Source: an uncultured Clostridia bacterium
GTDB taxonomy: Bacteria; Bacillota; Clostridia; TANB77; CAG-508
Direction: 5' to 3'
NCBI GenBank assembly: GCA_944388645.1
Contig: CALXJO010000017.1
Coordinates: forward strand, 1 to 13,462
DNA length: 13,462 nucleotides
Shown here: one piece after another, positions 7,813 through 13,462 of the stretch
Position numbering within the stretch: position 1 is the stretch's first letter
Layout: each line of letters begins with the position of its first letter
Notes under the pieces: model-generated
The model's input: only the letters and a program-made list of their open reading frames with translations
Told to the model about the DNA's origin: nothing
Database searches by the model: none
Program-made: the position numbers and the translations under genes

Positions 7813-7995
7813 TTAATCATTTTTATCTTTTTTAGTAATATCATTTAATTCTTCTGCTCTTCTTTTTTGTCTATCTAATCCTATCCATGCAAAATATGAT
7901 GAAATAAATTCTCCATATCTTGTGCAACCTTCCCCACCTATAAGTTTATCTAGATGATGAAGTTCTTCATTTTTGGCATTATCATCTTTATCCAT
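7813..7995 (-). CDS. Small hypothetical protein, 60 residues
   Basis: I do not recognise this protein. It has charged ends (KDDNAKNEE; KKDKND) and a central conserved-looking block, IGGEGCTRYGEFISSYFAWIG (about 19-39), with a single cysteine, then a basic DRQKRRAEEL stretch. There is no signal peptide and no clear membrane helix. A strong AGGAGG site 10-11 bases before the ATG supports a real gene. That site lies in a hairpin (7996-8036) just past the stop of the HAD gene, and no separate promoter fits in the short gap, so expression depends on read-through. It ends just before the ctsR promoter. Confidence 0.7.
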   Translation of the reverse strand: MDKDDNAKNEELHHLDKLIGGEGCTRYGEFISSYFAWIGLDRQKRRAEELNDITKKDKND

Positions 7996-8036
7996 AAAAA
8001 ATGCACCTCCTATTTTTTATAGTTTGTGCATTTTTT
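7996..8036 (-). terminator. Terminator-like hairpin that contains the ribosome binding site of the 60-residue gene
   Basis: Perfect 11-bp inverted repeat AAAAAATGCAC / GTGCATTTTTT (7996-8006 and 8026-8036) with a 19-base loop that can form an extra CTAT/ATAG stem. On the minus strand it follows the HAD phosphatase stop by 14 bases and ends in six T residues directly before the next ATG. The AGGAGG of the next gene lies at the loop/stem junction. It could terminate the HAD transcript, mask the ribosome binding site, or both. Confidence 0.6.
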
Positions 8037-8050
8037 ATTTTTTTATAATT

Positions 8051-8926
8051 TTATTTTAGAACAAATTTTTCTATAGCTTCTGCTACACCATCTTCGTTAT
8101 TATTAGATACTATTTCATCTGCATAGTTTTTCATATATGGTGCACAATTAGCCATTATAACACCAAGTCCAGAATTTTCTATCATTTGTTTATCATTCAT
8201 ATTATCTCCAATTGCCATTATTTCTTCTTGTTTTATATTTAATTTGTTTGCAAGCATTTTTATTGCATTCCATTTGTCTACATCTTTGCTTGTAATCTCT
8301 GTATAGTGGTATTCAACTGTTCTTTCTTCTGTTCCAGATGTTATAACTTTTCTTGACATATGTTCTACATCTAATACATCTATATCTTTTATTTGTCTTA
8401 ATTTTTTTATTATTCCACCAAAAATAATTTTATTTTCATCACAGATTGTGATTTTTAACACATTAACATTTGGATTATTTTCGATGTATTGATAAATATT
8501 TTCCATGATTTTTATATTTGTTTTCTTTTCATCAGGCATCTTTTTATTTTCATTATTATAAAATAGTATATTATAATTTAATGATTTTGTAATTGTTAAA
8601 TTCTCTGTATATACACTATAAAATATACTATTTTCTTCGCATATTTTTATAATTTGCAAAACTTTTTTTCTATTTAGAAATTTATTATATAAAACTTGTT
8701 GATTTTGGACATCATATAACATAGAGCCATTTCCACATATTAAATAGTTATTTGCTCCAACTTCATTTGCAAAACTTTTTGCAGATTGTATTGTTCTTCC
8801 AGAAGAAATTACAACTTCAGTTCCCATTTCTTGAGCCTTTTTGATTGCTTCTTTATTTTTTTCAGAAATAGTTCCATATGAATTTAATAAAGTTCCATCT
8901 AAATCTATTGCTATTAGTTTATACAT
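8051..8926 (-). CDS. Cof-type HAD-IIB family phosphatase
   Basis: Cytoplasmic sugar-phosphate or cofactor phosphatase of the haloacid dehalogenase superfamily; the exact substrate cannot be inferred. In 291 residues: motif I DLDGT (8-12) with nucleophile Asp8 and acid Asp10, motif II ISSGR (40-44), a motif III lysine in the KWNAIKML region (about 218-225), and motif IV GDNMND (240-245) with metal-binding Asp241 and Asp245. The inserted cap domain (about 85-190) is the IIB type. Start ATG at 8926 with AAGGAG 6 bases upstream. An extended -10 promoter lies at 8952-8960. The 60-residue gene follows behind a hairpin. Confidence 0.94.
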   Translation of the reverse strand: MYKLIAIDLDGTLLNSYGTISEKNKEAIKKAQEMGTEVVISSGRTIQSAKSFANEVGANNYLICGNGSMLYDVQNQQVLYNKFLNRKKVLQIIKICEENSIFYSVYTENLTITKSLNYNILFYNNENKKMPDEKKTNIKIMENIYQYIENNPNVNVLKITICDENKIIFGGIIKKLRQIKDIDVLDVEHMSRKVITSGTEERTVEYHYTEITSKDVDKWNAIKMLANKLNIKQEEIMAIGDNMNDKQMIENSGLGVIMANCAPYMKNYADEIVSNNNEDGVAEAIEKFVLK

Positions 8927-8951
8927 ATTATCTCCTTCTCCCCGTTTCGTT

Positions 8952-8960
8952 ATTATACCA
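8952..8960 (-). promoter_or_regulatory. Extended -10 promoter of the HAD phosphatase
   Basis: On the minus strand TGGTATAAT (8960-8952) gives a TGn-extended perfect -10 box. The best -35-like hexamer, TTCAAA (8978-8973), is only 15 bases away and weak, which fits an extended -10 promoter. Predicted start near 8945. Confidence 0.6.
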
Positions 8961-8975
8961 TATTATATTTTTTTT

Positions 8976-9038
8976 GAATACATTTTTTTATATTTTCATA
9001 AAATTTCCAGTTTATTTTAGTTTTTTTTACACATCCTA
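8976..9038 (+). promoter_or_regulatory. Candidate SigG-type promoter region of the SASP gene
   Basis: Spore-protein genes of this type are normally read by the forespore factor SigG (-35 GHATR, -10 CATnnTA). Two weak candidates are visible: GAATA (8976-8980) with CATAAAA (8997-9003) at 16-base spacing, and GTTTA with CATCCTA (9032-9038) at 17-base spacing. Neither is perfect, and no SigA promoter stands out on this strand. Confidence 0.3.
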
Positions 9039-9044
9039 TATATT

Positions 9045-9065
9045 GAAAAAACAATTTGTTTTTTC
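9045..9065. repeat. 21-bp palindrome in the SASP leader
   Basis: GAAAAAACAA, one T, then TTGTTTTTTC: perfect 10-bp arms with a single central base. It sits between the candidate SigG -10 box at 9032-9038 and the ribosome binding site, about 23 bases before AGGAGG. It could be an operator-like site for a forespore regulator; the centre is too tight for an RNA hairpin of full length. Confidence 0.6.
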
Positions 9066-9101
9066 TTTAAATAAAGATTCACATTCTAGGAGGTGAAAAT
9101 T

Positions 9102-9308
9102 ATGGCACATTCTTCAAGCAACAGTAACTACAAAGTAGTTCCAGAAGCAGCTGACGCATTAAATAGATTCAAATATGAAGTAGCTAGCGAAGTTGGAGTT
9201 AATCTAAAAGATGGATACAATGGTGATATATCTGCAAGAGATGCTGGTAGAGTAGGTGGAAATATGGTTAAGAAATTAATCCAACAAGCTGAAAGCCAAA
9301 TGAAATAG
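9102..9308 (+). CDS. Alpha/beta-type small acid-soluble spore protein
   Basis: Binds and protects DNA in dormant spores and is degraded at germination by the GPR protease. The 68 residues have the family layout: RFKYEVASEVGV (22-33), with the GPR cleavage region around E26-V27-A28, and the second conserved block RDAGRVGGNMVKKLIQQAE (about 47-65). I place the start at the ATG at 9102 (MAHSSS), 8 bases after AGGAGG (9088-9093); an in-frame GTG at 9093 overlaps that site and cannot serve. The gene stands alone on the plus strand between minus-strand genes. Its presence implies a spore former. The glutamate-valine at the cleavage site is a mild variant of the usual E-I/F. Confidence 0.96.
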   Translation: MAHSSSNSNYKVVPEAADALNRFKYEVASEVGVNLKDGYNGDISARDAGRVGGNMVKKLIQQAESQMK

Positions 9309-9427
9309 TTTTAGTTTTATAATTATTTTATAATACTATTATTATTAGACAGGATTTTAAGTTTTGTTTTTATATATTTTATTGTTTATTTAATTATTAT
9401 TTAGTTATATAAACTATGAAATACATA

Positions 9428-9456
9428 AGGCAGGATTTATTATCCTGCCTATTTTT
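9428..9456 (+). terminator. Rho-independent terminator after the SASP gene
   Basis: Perfect 9-bp GC-containing stem AGGCAGGAT / ATCCTGCCT with a 5-base loop, followed by ATTTTT. It is 120 bases after the SASP stop; the AT-rich stretch 9309-9427 between them holds no gene or other clear signal. Confidence 0.85.
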
Positions 9457-9490
9457 CTATTACGAATATTTATTATAAAATATAAAATCA

Positions 9491-10500
9491 TTATTTCTTT
9501 TTATTCAACTTTTTTGTTTCTAAGAGCAATTTATCAAAATCTGAAGTTATCTTTTGGTGTTTATTAAATTCATTATACTCATTTTCTGCCTTTTCTTCTG
9601 CCATCTTTTTAGTAATTTTCCCATTATCTTTTAATATATCATATTTTCTAAATTCTAAAAATTCATTAACACTTTTTGCAAATTCCTCCATTGTAAAAGT
9701 ATTTTTTCTCTCTACTAAATCTTCTATATAATCAAAATAGCCTGAAACTGCTCTTTCTAGTCTTTTTATTTGCTTTTCATCTAAATAATTTTTTGCTATC
9801 ATTACATCTGATTTTAAAATTCTTCCTTCAGGAGAGTTTTTCCATGTTGTTAATCCCATATTTTCTTTAGTATGATCTGCTTTCTGGTATATAATTTCTG
9901 CTGCTGTATTTCCTGTAATAGCATAATAAACTTGTTCTGAATCATTGCATAAAAATTTTTTGTAATCTCCGAATCTTTATTATAATCTATACTACATTCT
10001 GCAAATATATCTGTTATTTGTTGCCAAATTCTTCGTTCACTCGTCCTAATAGAACGAATTCTTTCTAAAAGTTCTTTAAAATAATCTTTTCCAAACTTAG
10101 GTCCATTTTTTAGCATTTCATCATTTAAAACAAAACCTTTTTTTATATATTCCTTCAAAACATTCGTTGCCCATATTCTAAAATCTGTTGCTTCTTTTGA
10201 ATTAACCCTATAACCAACTGCTATAATTGCATCCAAGCTATAAAAATTTGTATTATAATTCTTACCGTCATTTGCAGTTATTCGAATTTTTCGAATAACT
10301 GATTCTTCTTTTAATTCATTTGTTTTAAAAATTTCTTTTAAATGATAATTTATAGTATTTATTTCAACATTAAATAATTTTGACATTGATTTTTGAGTTA
10401 ACCAAAAATCTTCATTGTCATATAATACTTCTACTGATATATTTTCGTTATTTTTGCTTTGATAAACAATTAAATCTTTTAGATTTTCTAAATTATTCAT
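9491..10500 (-). pseudogene. RhuM-family protein gene, broken by a one-base deletion
   Basis: The two halves (10500 to ~9928, then ~9925 to 9491) together give a ~336-residue RhuM-like protein, a usual length. RhuM is a poorly understood family named from a Salmonella pathogenicity island, often found in variable islands. The N-terminal half has a DNA-binding-like region (DFWLTQKSMSKLFNVEINTI), then VGYRVNSKEATDFRIWAT and SIRTSERRIWQQITDIFAECSID. After AMIQNKF the frame breaks. Reading on with one base restored at about 9927/9928 gives YAITGNTAAEIIYQKADHT and continues in the second half. The family normally has His-Tyr/Phe at this point, so a CAT codon has lost its C. As it stands, the first frame ends after 216 residues. 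No classic slippery heptamer is present, so mutation or sequencing error is likelier than programmed frameshifting. Confidence 0.85.
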
Positions 10501-10661
10501 AATCTCACTTCCGTTCTCACTTAAGAATTACAATTTATGTGTTTTTCCATTATTGAAAAGTTAACTCACGAAGTGTATTAATTTTCCAATAAGAAAGTTG
10601 TTCAAAAGTTAAATTTTCATTGTAAAGTCTTGATAGCTATTAAATTTTATTTTGCTTTCTA

Positions 10662-11195
10662 TTATGATATTTTTAATATTTTATATTGGTAGTTTTCATA
10701 TTTCTCGATTGAATATTTTAATAATTCTTTATAATCTTTTGAATTTTCTCTATATCTGGTTTTACAAAAAGCTTGTACTAGTGTTGTTTCTATTATTTTA
10801 TGGTTATATTTTACTATATCTGGATTGATGTTTATTGTTTTATTTTTGTTGTTTTTTATAAAACTATCATTCATTCTAACTATTTTATAATCTTCTGGGG
10901 CAAAGCCTAATATTACTCTTATTTTTTCCATGCTATTTGCAATTTCTATTTGTGCAATTTCATCATACATTTTTTGAATAGCCATACTAACTATATCTAC
11001 TGTGCCAGATTCTTTATATCTCATTGGTAAATAAATATTTACATCTTTTTTCCCAAGATCTAATTCTGGTACATTAATTTTTTTATAGTTTATATTTAAA
11101 TTTAAACTTTTTCCTAAAACGCTTACTGTTAAATACGTTTTAATTTCAACTGGTTTGCTTAAATCTATTATTTTACTTTGTTTTAGAATACTCAT
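10662..11195 (-). CDS. YgjP/DUF45-like protein without metallopeptidase residues
   Basis: The 177 residues show the outline of the YgjP-like (DUF45) zinc metallopeptidase family. IRVILGFAPEDYKIVRM (92-108), then INPDIVKYNHKIIETTLVQA (123-142) and CKTRYRENSKDYKELLKYSIE (144-164) align with the usual blocks ending in VVHELCHL...NHSKxFW. Where the family has HExxH, this protein has QAFCK (141-145), and the usual RWGSC is replaced by SFIKN. It therefore should not bind zinc or act as a peptidase, and may have become a structural or binding protein. The assignment rests on my reading of the pattern. ATG at 11195 with AAGGAGG about 9 bases upstream, and a near-consensus promoter, indicate an expressed intact gene. 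Confidence 0.65.
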   Translation of the reverse strand: MSILKQSKIIDLSKPVEIKTYLTVSVLGKSLNLNINYKKINVPELDLGKKDVNIYLPMRYKESGTVDIVSMAIQKMYDEIAQIEIANSMEKIRVILGFAPEDYKIVRMNDSFIKNNKNKTININPDIVKYNHKIIETTLVQAFCKTRYRENSKDYKELLKYSIEKYENYQYKILKIS

Positions 11196-11240
11196 TTAAA
11201 TTTCCTCCTTATTATAAACTTTTGTTCGCTTCATAAACAT

Positions 11241-11269
11241 ATTCTATATTCTTTTATTAGATTTGTCAA
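11241..11269 (-). promoter_or_regulatory. Strong SigA-type promoter of the DUF45-like gene
   Basis: On the minus strand a perfect TTGACA (11269-11264), 17-base spacer, TAGAAT (11246-11241). Predicted start near 11234, about 40 bases before the ATG. It lies 34 bases outside the MITE-like element. Confidence 0.85.
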
Positions 11270-11302
11270 TAGTTTTTACAAACATTTTTTTGCTTTTTTA
11301 TT

Positions 11303-11465
11303 GTTACAATTCACAGTTAATTTTTATTCTAATTAGGAAAATTTATATATTTTGAAAATTTATGAGGAGCGCGTAGCTTGAAGCGTAGCGACAACAAGCG
11401 ACGAATTAAAATTTGAAAAAATATATAAATTTTCTATAAAGAAATTATTTACTGAGAATTGTAAC
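11303..11465. mobile_element. MITE-like inverted-repeat element, 163 bp
   Basis: Terminal inverted repeats GTTACAATTC (11303-11312) and GAATTGTAAC (11456-11465) extend, with a mismatch and a one-base bulge, to about 18 bp. Further in, a perfect 17-bp pair starts GAAAATTTATATATTTT (11337-11353), with its complement at 11418-11434. The centre (11364-11404) is strikingly GC-rich for this window (24 of 41 bases) and contains two GCGTAGC copies (11371, 11383) and two AGCGAC copies (11387, 11397). No gene is inside. No clean target duplication is visible. It is either a non-autonomous transposon relic or a structured RNA; it lies between divergent genes, outside both promoters. Confidence 0.6.
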
Positions 11466-11504
11466 CTTTTAATAAAAGAATTTAATTAATTTTTAAGAAA
11501 AAAA

Positions 11505-11533
11505 TTGAAAAATGTAGAAAAATGTAATATAAT
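11505..11533 (+). promoter_or_regulatory. SigA-type promoter of the NifU-like/GGGtGRT operon
   Basis: TTGAAA (11505-11510), 17-base spacer, perfect TATAAT (11528-11533). Predicted start near 11540, giving a ~50-base leader to the ATG at 11590. The stretch from 11466 to here is AT-rich with no other signal. Confidence 0.82.
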
Positions 11534-11589
11534 GTTAACGTTGTAGAGAAAAAGCAACAAATATTATCGTTTTGAAAGGAGCAAATAAT

Positions 11590-12282
11590 ATGATTTATTC
11601 AGAAGACGTAGAAAAAATGTGCGAAGTTGCAAAAGGTGTAAATCATGGACCAGCCCCAATTCCAGAAGAAGGAAAATGGGTAAAAGCAAAAGAAATTAAA
11701 GATATTTCAGGATTAACACATGGTATTGGCTGGTGTGCACCACAACAAGGAGCATGCAAATTAACTCTAAACATAAAAGAAGGTGTAATTCAAGAAGCTT
11801 TAGTTGAAACAATAGGTTGTTCAGGAATGACTCAATCAGCTGCTATGGCTGGAGAAATCTTAACTGGCAAAACTATCTTAGAAGCTCTTAATACAGACTT
11901 AGTTTGCGATGCTATAAACACTGCAATGAGAGAATTATTCTTACAGATTGTTTATGGAAGAAGTCAATCAGCATTCTCTGAAGGAGGACTTACAATAGGT
12001 GCTGGACTTGAAGACTTAGGAAAAGGACACAGATCACAAATAGGAACAATTTATTCTACATCATTAAAAGGACCAAGATACCTAGAAGTAACAGAAGGAT
12101 ATGTTGTAGAACAAGCACTAGATGAAAATAATCAAATAATTGGTTATAAAGCATTAAACTTTGGAAAAATGATGGATTTTATAAAATCTGGAATGGATGC
12201 AAAAGAAGCTATTGAAAAAGCAACAGGAACATATGGAAGATATGCTGATGCTGTAAAATACATAGATCCAAGAAAAGAATAA
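11590..12282 (+). CDS. NifU-like iron-sulfur cluster scaffold protein
   Basis: The 230-residue protein has a NifU N-terminal-like domain, the fold on which Fe-S clusters are built or carried. Cysteines are at 11, 49, 56, 77 and 106. TIGCSGMTQSAAMAGEIL (74-91) corresponds to the conserved GCGxxxxxSS block of IscU/NifU with its second cluster ligand, and GWCAP (47-51) to the first. The usual third ligand (HC near residue 106 in IscU) is not in its normal context. So it is a divergent subfamily, not housekeeping IscU. I start it at the ATG at 11590, 8 bases after AAAGGAG (11575-11581). It is followed 30 bases later by the GGGtGRT gene, its usual neighbour in anaerobes as I recall, and is probably its partner. 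Confidence 0.85.
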   Translation: MIYSEDVEKMCEVAKGVNHGPAPIPEEGKWVKAKEIKDISGLTHGIGWCAPQQGACKLTLNIKEGVIQEALVETIGCSGMTQSAAMAGEILTGKTILEALNTDLVCDAINTAMRELFLQIVYGRSQSAFSEGGLTIGAGLEDLGKGHRSQIGTIYSTSLKGPRYLEVTEGYVVEQALDENNQIIGYKALNFGKMMDFIKSGMDAKEAIEKATGTYGRYADAVKYIDPRKE

Positions 12283-12312
12283 TAAATTAATTGTATGAAA
12301 GGAGCAAATAAA

Positions 12313-13317
12313 ATGGCAGTAACATTTGAAGGTTATGAAAGAAGAATAAATCAAATTATGCCCGTATTAAATAAATATGGAATAAAGGATTTAGAAGAAG
12401 CAAGAAAAATATGTCAAGATAAAGGATTTGACCCAGTAGAAATGGTTAGATCTATTCAACCAATTTGTTTTGATAATGCTTGTTGGGCTTACACAGTAGG
12501 TGCAGCAATTGCAATTAAGAAAGGATGCGTAAAAGCAGCAGATGCAGCAAAAGCAATTGGAGAAGGATTACAATCTTTCTGTGTACCAGGTTCTGTTGCA
12601 GATGATAGAAAAGTAGGATTAGGACATGGAAATTTAGCATCTATGTTATTATCTGAAGAAACAAAATGTTTTGCATTCTTAGCAGGACACGAAAGCTTTG
12701 CAGCAGCTGAAGGAGCAATTGGTATTGCAAAATCAGCTAACAAAGTAAGAAAAGAACCATTAAGAGTTATATTAAATGGTTTAGGAAAAGATGCAGCTCA
12801 AATAATATCAAGATTTAATGGATTTACATATGTAAAAACAGATTTTGATTATTATACAGGAAAATTAACAATAGTTGAAGAAATACCTTATTCTACAGGA
12901 GAAAGAGCTAAAGTTAGATGTTATGGAGCAAATGATGTTCGTGAAGGTGTTGCAATAATGCATCATGAAGATGTTGATGTTTCTATAACAGGAAATTCAA
13001 CAAACCCAACAAGATTCCAACATCCAGTTGCAGGAACATATAAAAAAGAATGCTATGAGAAAGGAAAGAAATACTTCTCAGTTGCTTCAGGTGGAGGAAC
13101 AGGAAGAACATTACATCCAGATAACATGGCTGCAGGACCTGCTTCTTATGGTATGACAGATACTATGGGAAGAATGCATTCAGATGCACAATTTGCAGGA
13201 TCTTCATCAGTACCAGCACATGTTGAAATGATGGGATTAATAGGAATGGGAAATAACCCAATGGTTGGAGCTACAGTTTCTATTGCAGTTGCTGTAGAAG
13301 AGGCTATGAAAAAATAA
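12313..13317 (+). CDS. GGGtGRT family protein, function unknown
   Basis: A 334-residue protein carrying the family-naming motif GGGTGRT (about 260-266) followed by LHPDN, and a glycine- and methionine-rich C-terminus (YGMTDTMGRM, MMGLIGMGNNPMVG). Cysteines cluster near the N-terminus (34, 52, 57, 72), including QPICFDNAC (49-57). These could bind metal or receive a cluster; that is inference. No membrane segment or signal peptide is seen. I start it at the ATG at 12313, 8 bases after AAAGGAG (12298-12304); an upstream in-frame ATG at 12295 overlaps that site. The ribosome binding site region (GAAAGGAGCAAATA) is identical to that of the gene before it. The pair ends at a strong terminator, so they form a two-gene operon. 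Confidence 0.92.
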   Translation: MAVTFEGYERRINQIMPVLNKYGIKDLEEARKICQDKGFDPVEMVRSIQPICFDNACWAYTVGAAIAIKKGCVKAADAAKAIGEGLQSFCVPGSVADDRKVGLGHGNLASMLLSEETKCFAFLAGHESFAAAEGAIGIAKSANKVRKEPLRVILNGLGKDAAQIISRFNGFTYVKTDFDYYTGKLTIVEEIPYSTGERAKVRCYGANDVREGVAIMHHEDVDVSITGNSTNPTRFQHPVAGTYKKECYEKGKKYFSVASGGGTGRTLHPDNMAAGPASYGMTDTMGRMHSDAQFAGSSSVPAHVEMMGLIGMGNNPMVGATVSIAVAVEEAMKK

Positions 13318-13327
13318 ATTTATAATT

Positions 13328-13374
13328 CTAAGATTTTCTAGATAGCTTTGCTACTTAGAAAATCTTAGTTTTTT
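13328..13374 (+). terminator. Rho-independent terminator of the GGGtGRT operon
   Basis: Perfect 13-bp arms CTAAGATTTTCTA (13328-13340) and TAGAAAATCTTAG (13356-13368). The loop holds a further TAGC-TTT-GCTA stem, and TTTTTT follows directly. It begins 11 bases after the GGGtGRT stop. It also lies just past the stop of the converging minus-strand gene and may serve both. Confidence 0.92.
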
Positions 13375-13462
13375 ATATTTTATTTTGATTTATATTTAAT
13401 TCTTCTATTAATGCTTTTTGTAATATTTTAGAAAAATTTATATTAGCTTTTTCAGCTTTAGT
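13373..13462 (-). CDS. Partial C-terminus, likely HicB/CopG-type antitoxin
   Basis: The last 29 codons of a minus-strand gene that runs off the right edge, with a TAA at 13375-13373. The visible residues, starting TKAEKANINFSKILQKAL and ending in EELNINQNKI, resemble the C-terminal ribbon-helix-helix tail of HicB-family antitoxins (typically ...ANINFSQVLQEALKEKL). Too little is visible to be sure, and no toxin gene is in the window. Converges with the GGGtGRT operon, sharing the terminator region. Confidence 0.5.
   Translation of the reverse strand, partial: TKAEKANINFSKILQKALIEELNINQNKI

Noticed and set aside
8927..9092. A riboswitch in the divergent HAD/SASP region
   Set aside because: The region is AT-rich and short, with no conserved GC-rich helices; promoter elements and a palindrome explain it.
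9915..9935. Programmed ribosomal frameshift in the RhuM gene
   Set aside because: No X XXY YYZ slippery heptamer or clear downstream stimulator is visible, and family comparison points to a simple missing base in a His codon.
10501..10661. A promoter or small gene between RhuM and the DUF45-like gene
   Set aside because: Only weak -10/-35-like hexamers and a short repeated AAAAGTTAA word are seen; nothing strong enough to list.
12154..12743. Minus-strand open frames inside the NifU-like and GGGtGRT genes
   Set aside because: They lie antisense to recognised genes, are cysteine- or alanine-rich by shadowing, and lack start signals.

Overview
The window looks like chromosomal DNA from an AT-rich, spore-forming, probably anaerobic Firmicute of the Clostridia. 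The evidence is the intact ctsR-mcsA-mcsB-clpC heat-shock operon, an alpha/beta-type small acid-soluble spore protein gene, the FAD-dependent thymidylate synthase ThyX, strong AGGAGG-type ribosome binding sites, clear SigA-type promoters, and a NifU-like/GGGtGRT gene pair typical of anaerobes. Species cannot be named from sequence alone.

Layout, left to right. (1) Minus strand, 13-681: thyX with its own promoter. (2) Minus strand, 805-2932: a two-gene ABC-2 type exporter (NatA/YhaQ-like ATPase, then NatB-like permease) driven by a near-consensus promoter at 2965-2993. (3) A 185-bp block of nested inverted repeats (2998-3182), bounded by two oppositely oriented copies of a 30-bp REP-like hairpin. 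A third copy lies just past the permease stop (771-800). (4) Minus strand, 3188-7719: ctsR-mcsA-mcsB-clpC, with three AGTCAAA heptads (a CtsR operator) just downstream of the promoter. (5) Minus strand, 7813-8926: a Cof-type HAD phosphatase followed by an unrecognised 60-residue protein whose ribosome binding site is inside a terminator-like hairpin. (6) Plus strand, 9102-9308: the SASP gene with a strong terminator. (7) Minus strand, 9491-11195: an accessory stretch holding a RhuM-family gene broken by a one-base deletion, and a protein resembling a YgjP/DUF45 metallopeptidase that has lost its zinc-binding motif. (8) A 163-bp MITE-like inverted-repeat element (11303-11465) in the divergent intergenic region. 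(9) Plus strand, 11590-13317: NifU-like scaffold gene and GGGtGRT gene, with a SigA-type promoter and a strong terminator. (10) At the right edge, the 3' end of a minus-strand gene, probably a HicB/CopG-type antitoxin.

How the genes work together: CtsR represses its own operon. McsA and McsB form the protein-arginine kinase that marks proteins and inactivates CtsR, and ClpC is the unfoldase that delivers marked proteins to ClpP (not encoded here). The ABC pair forms one exporter. The NifU-like and GGGtGRT proteins are very likely functional partners, but their joint role is not known to me. The most unusual items are the REP-like hairpins with two competing folds, the degenerate DUF45 protein, the frameshifted RhuM gene and the MITE-like element. 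I found no convincing complete novel system; the NifU-like/GGGtGRT operon is the best candidate for undescribed biochemistry.
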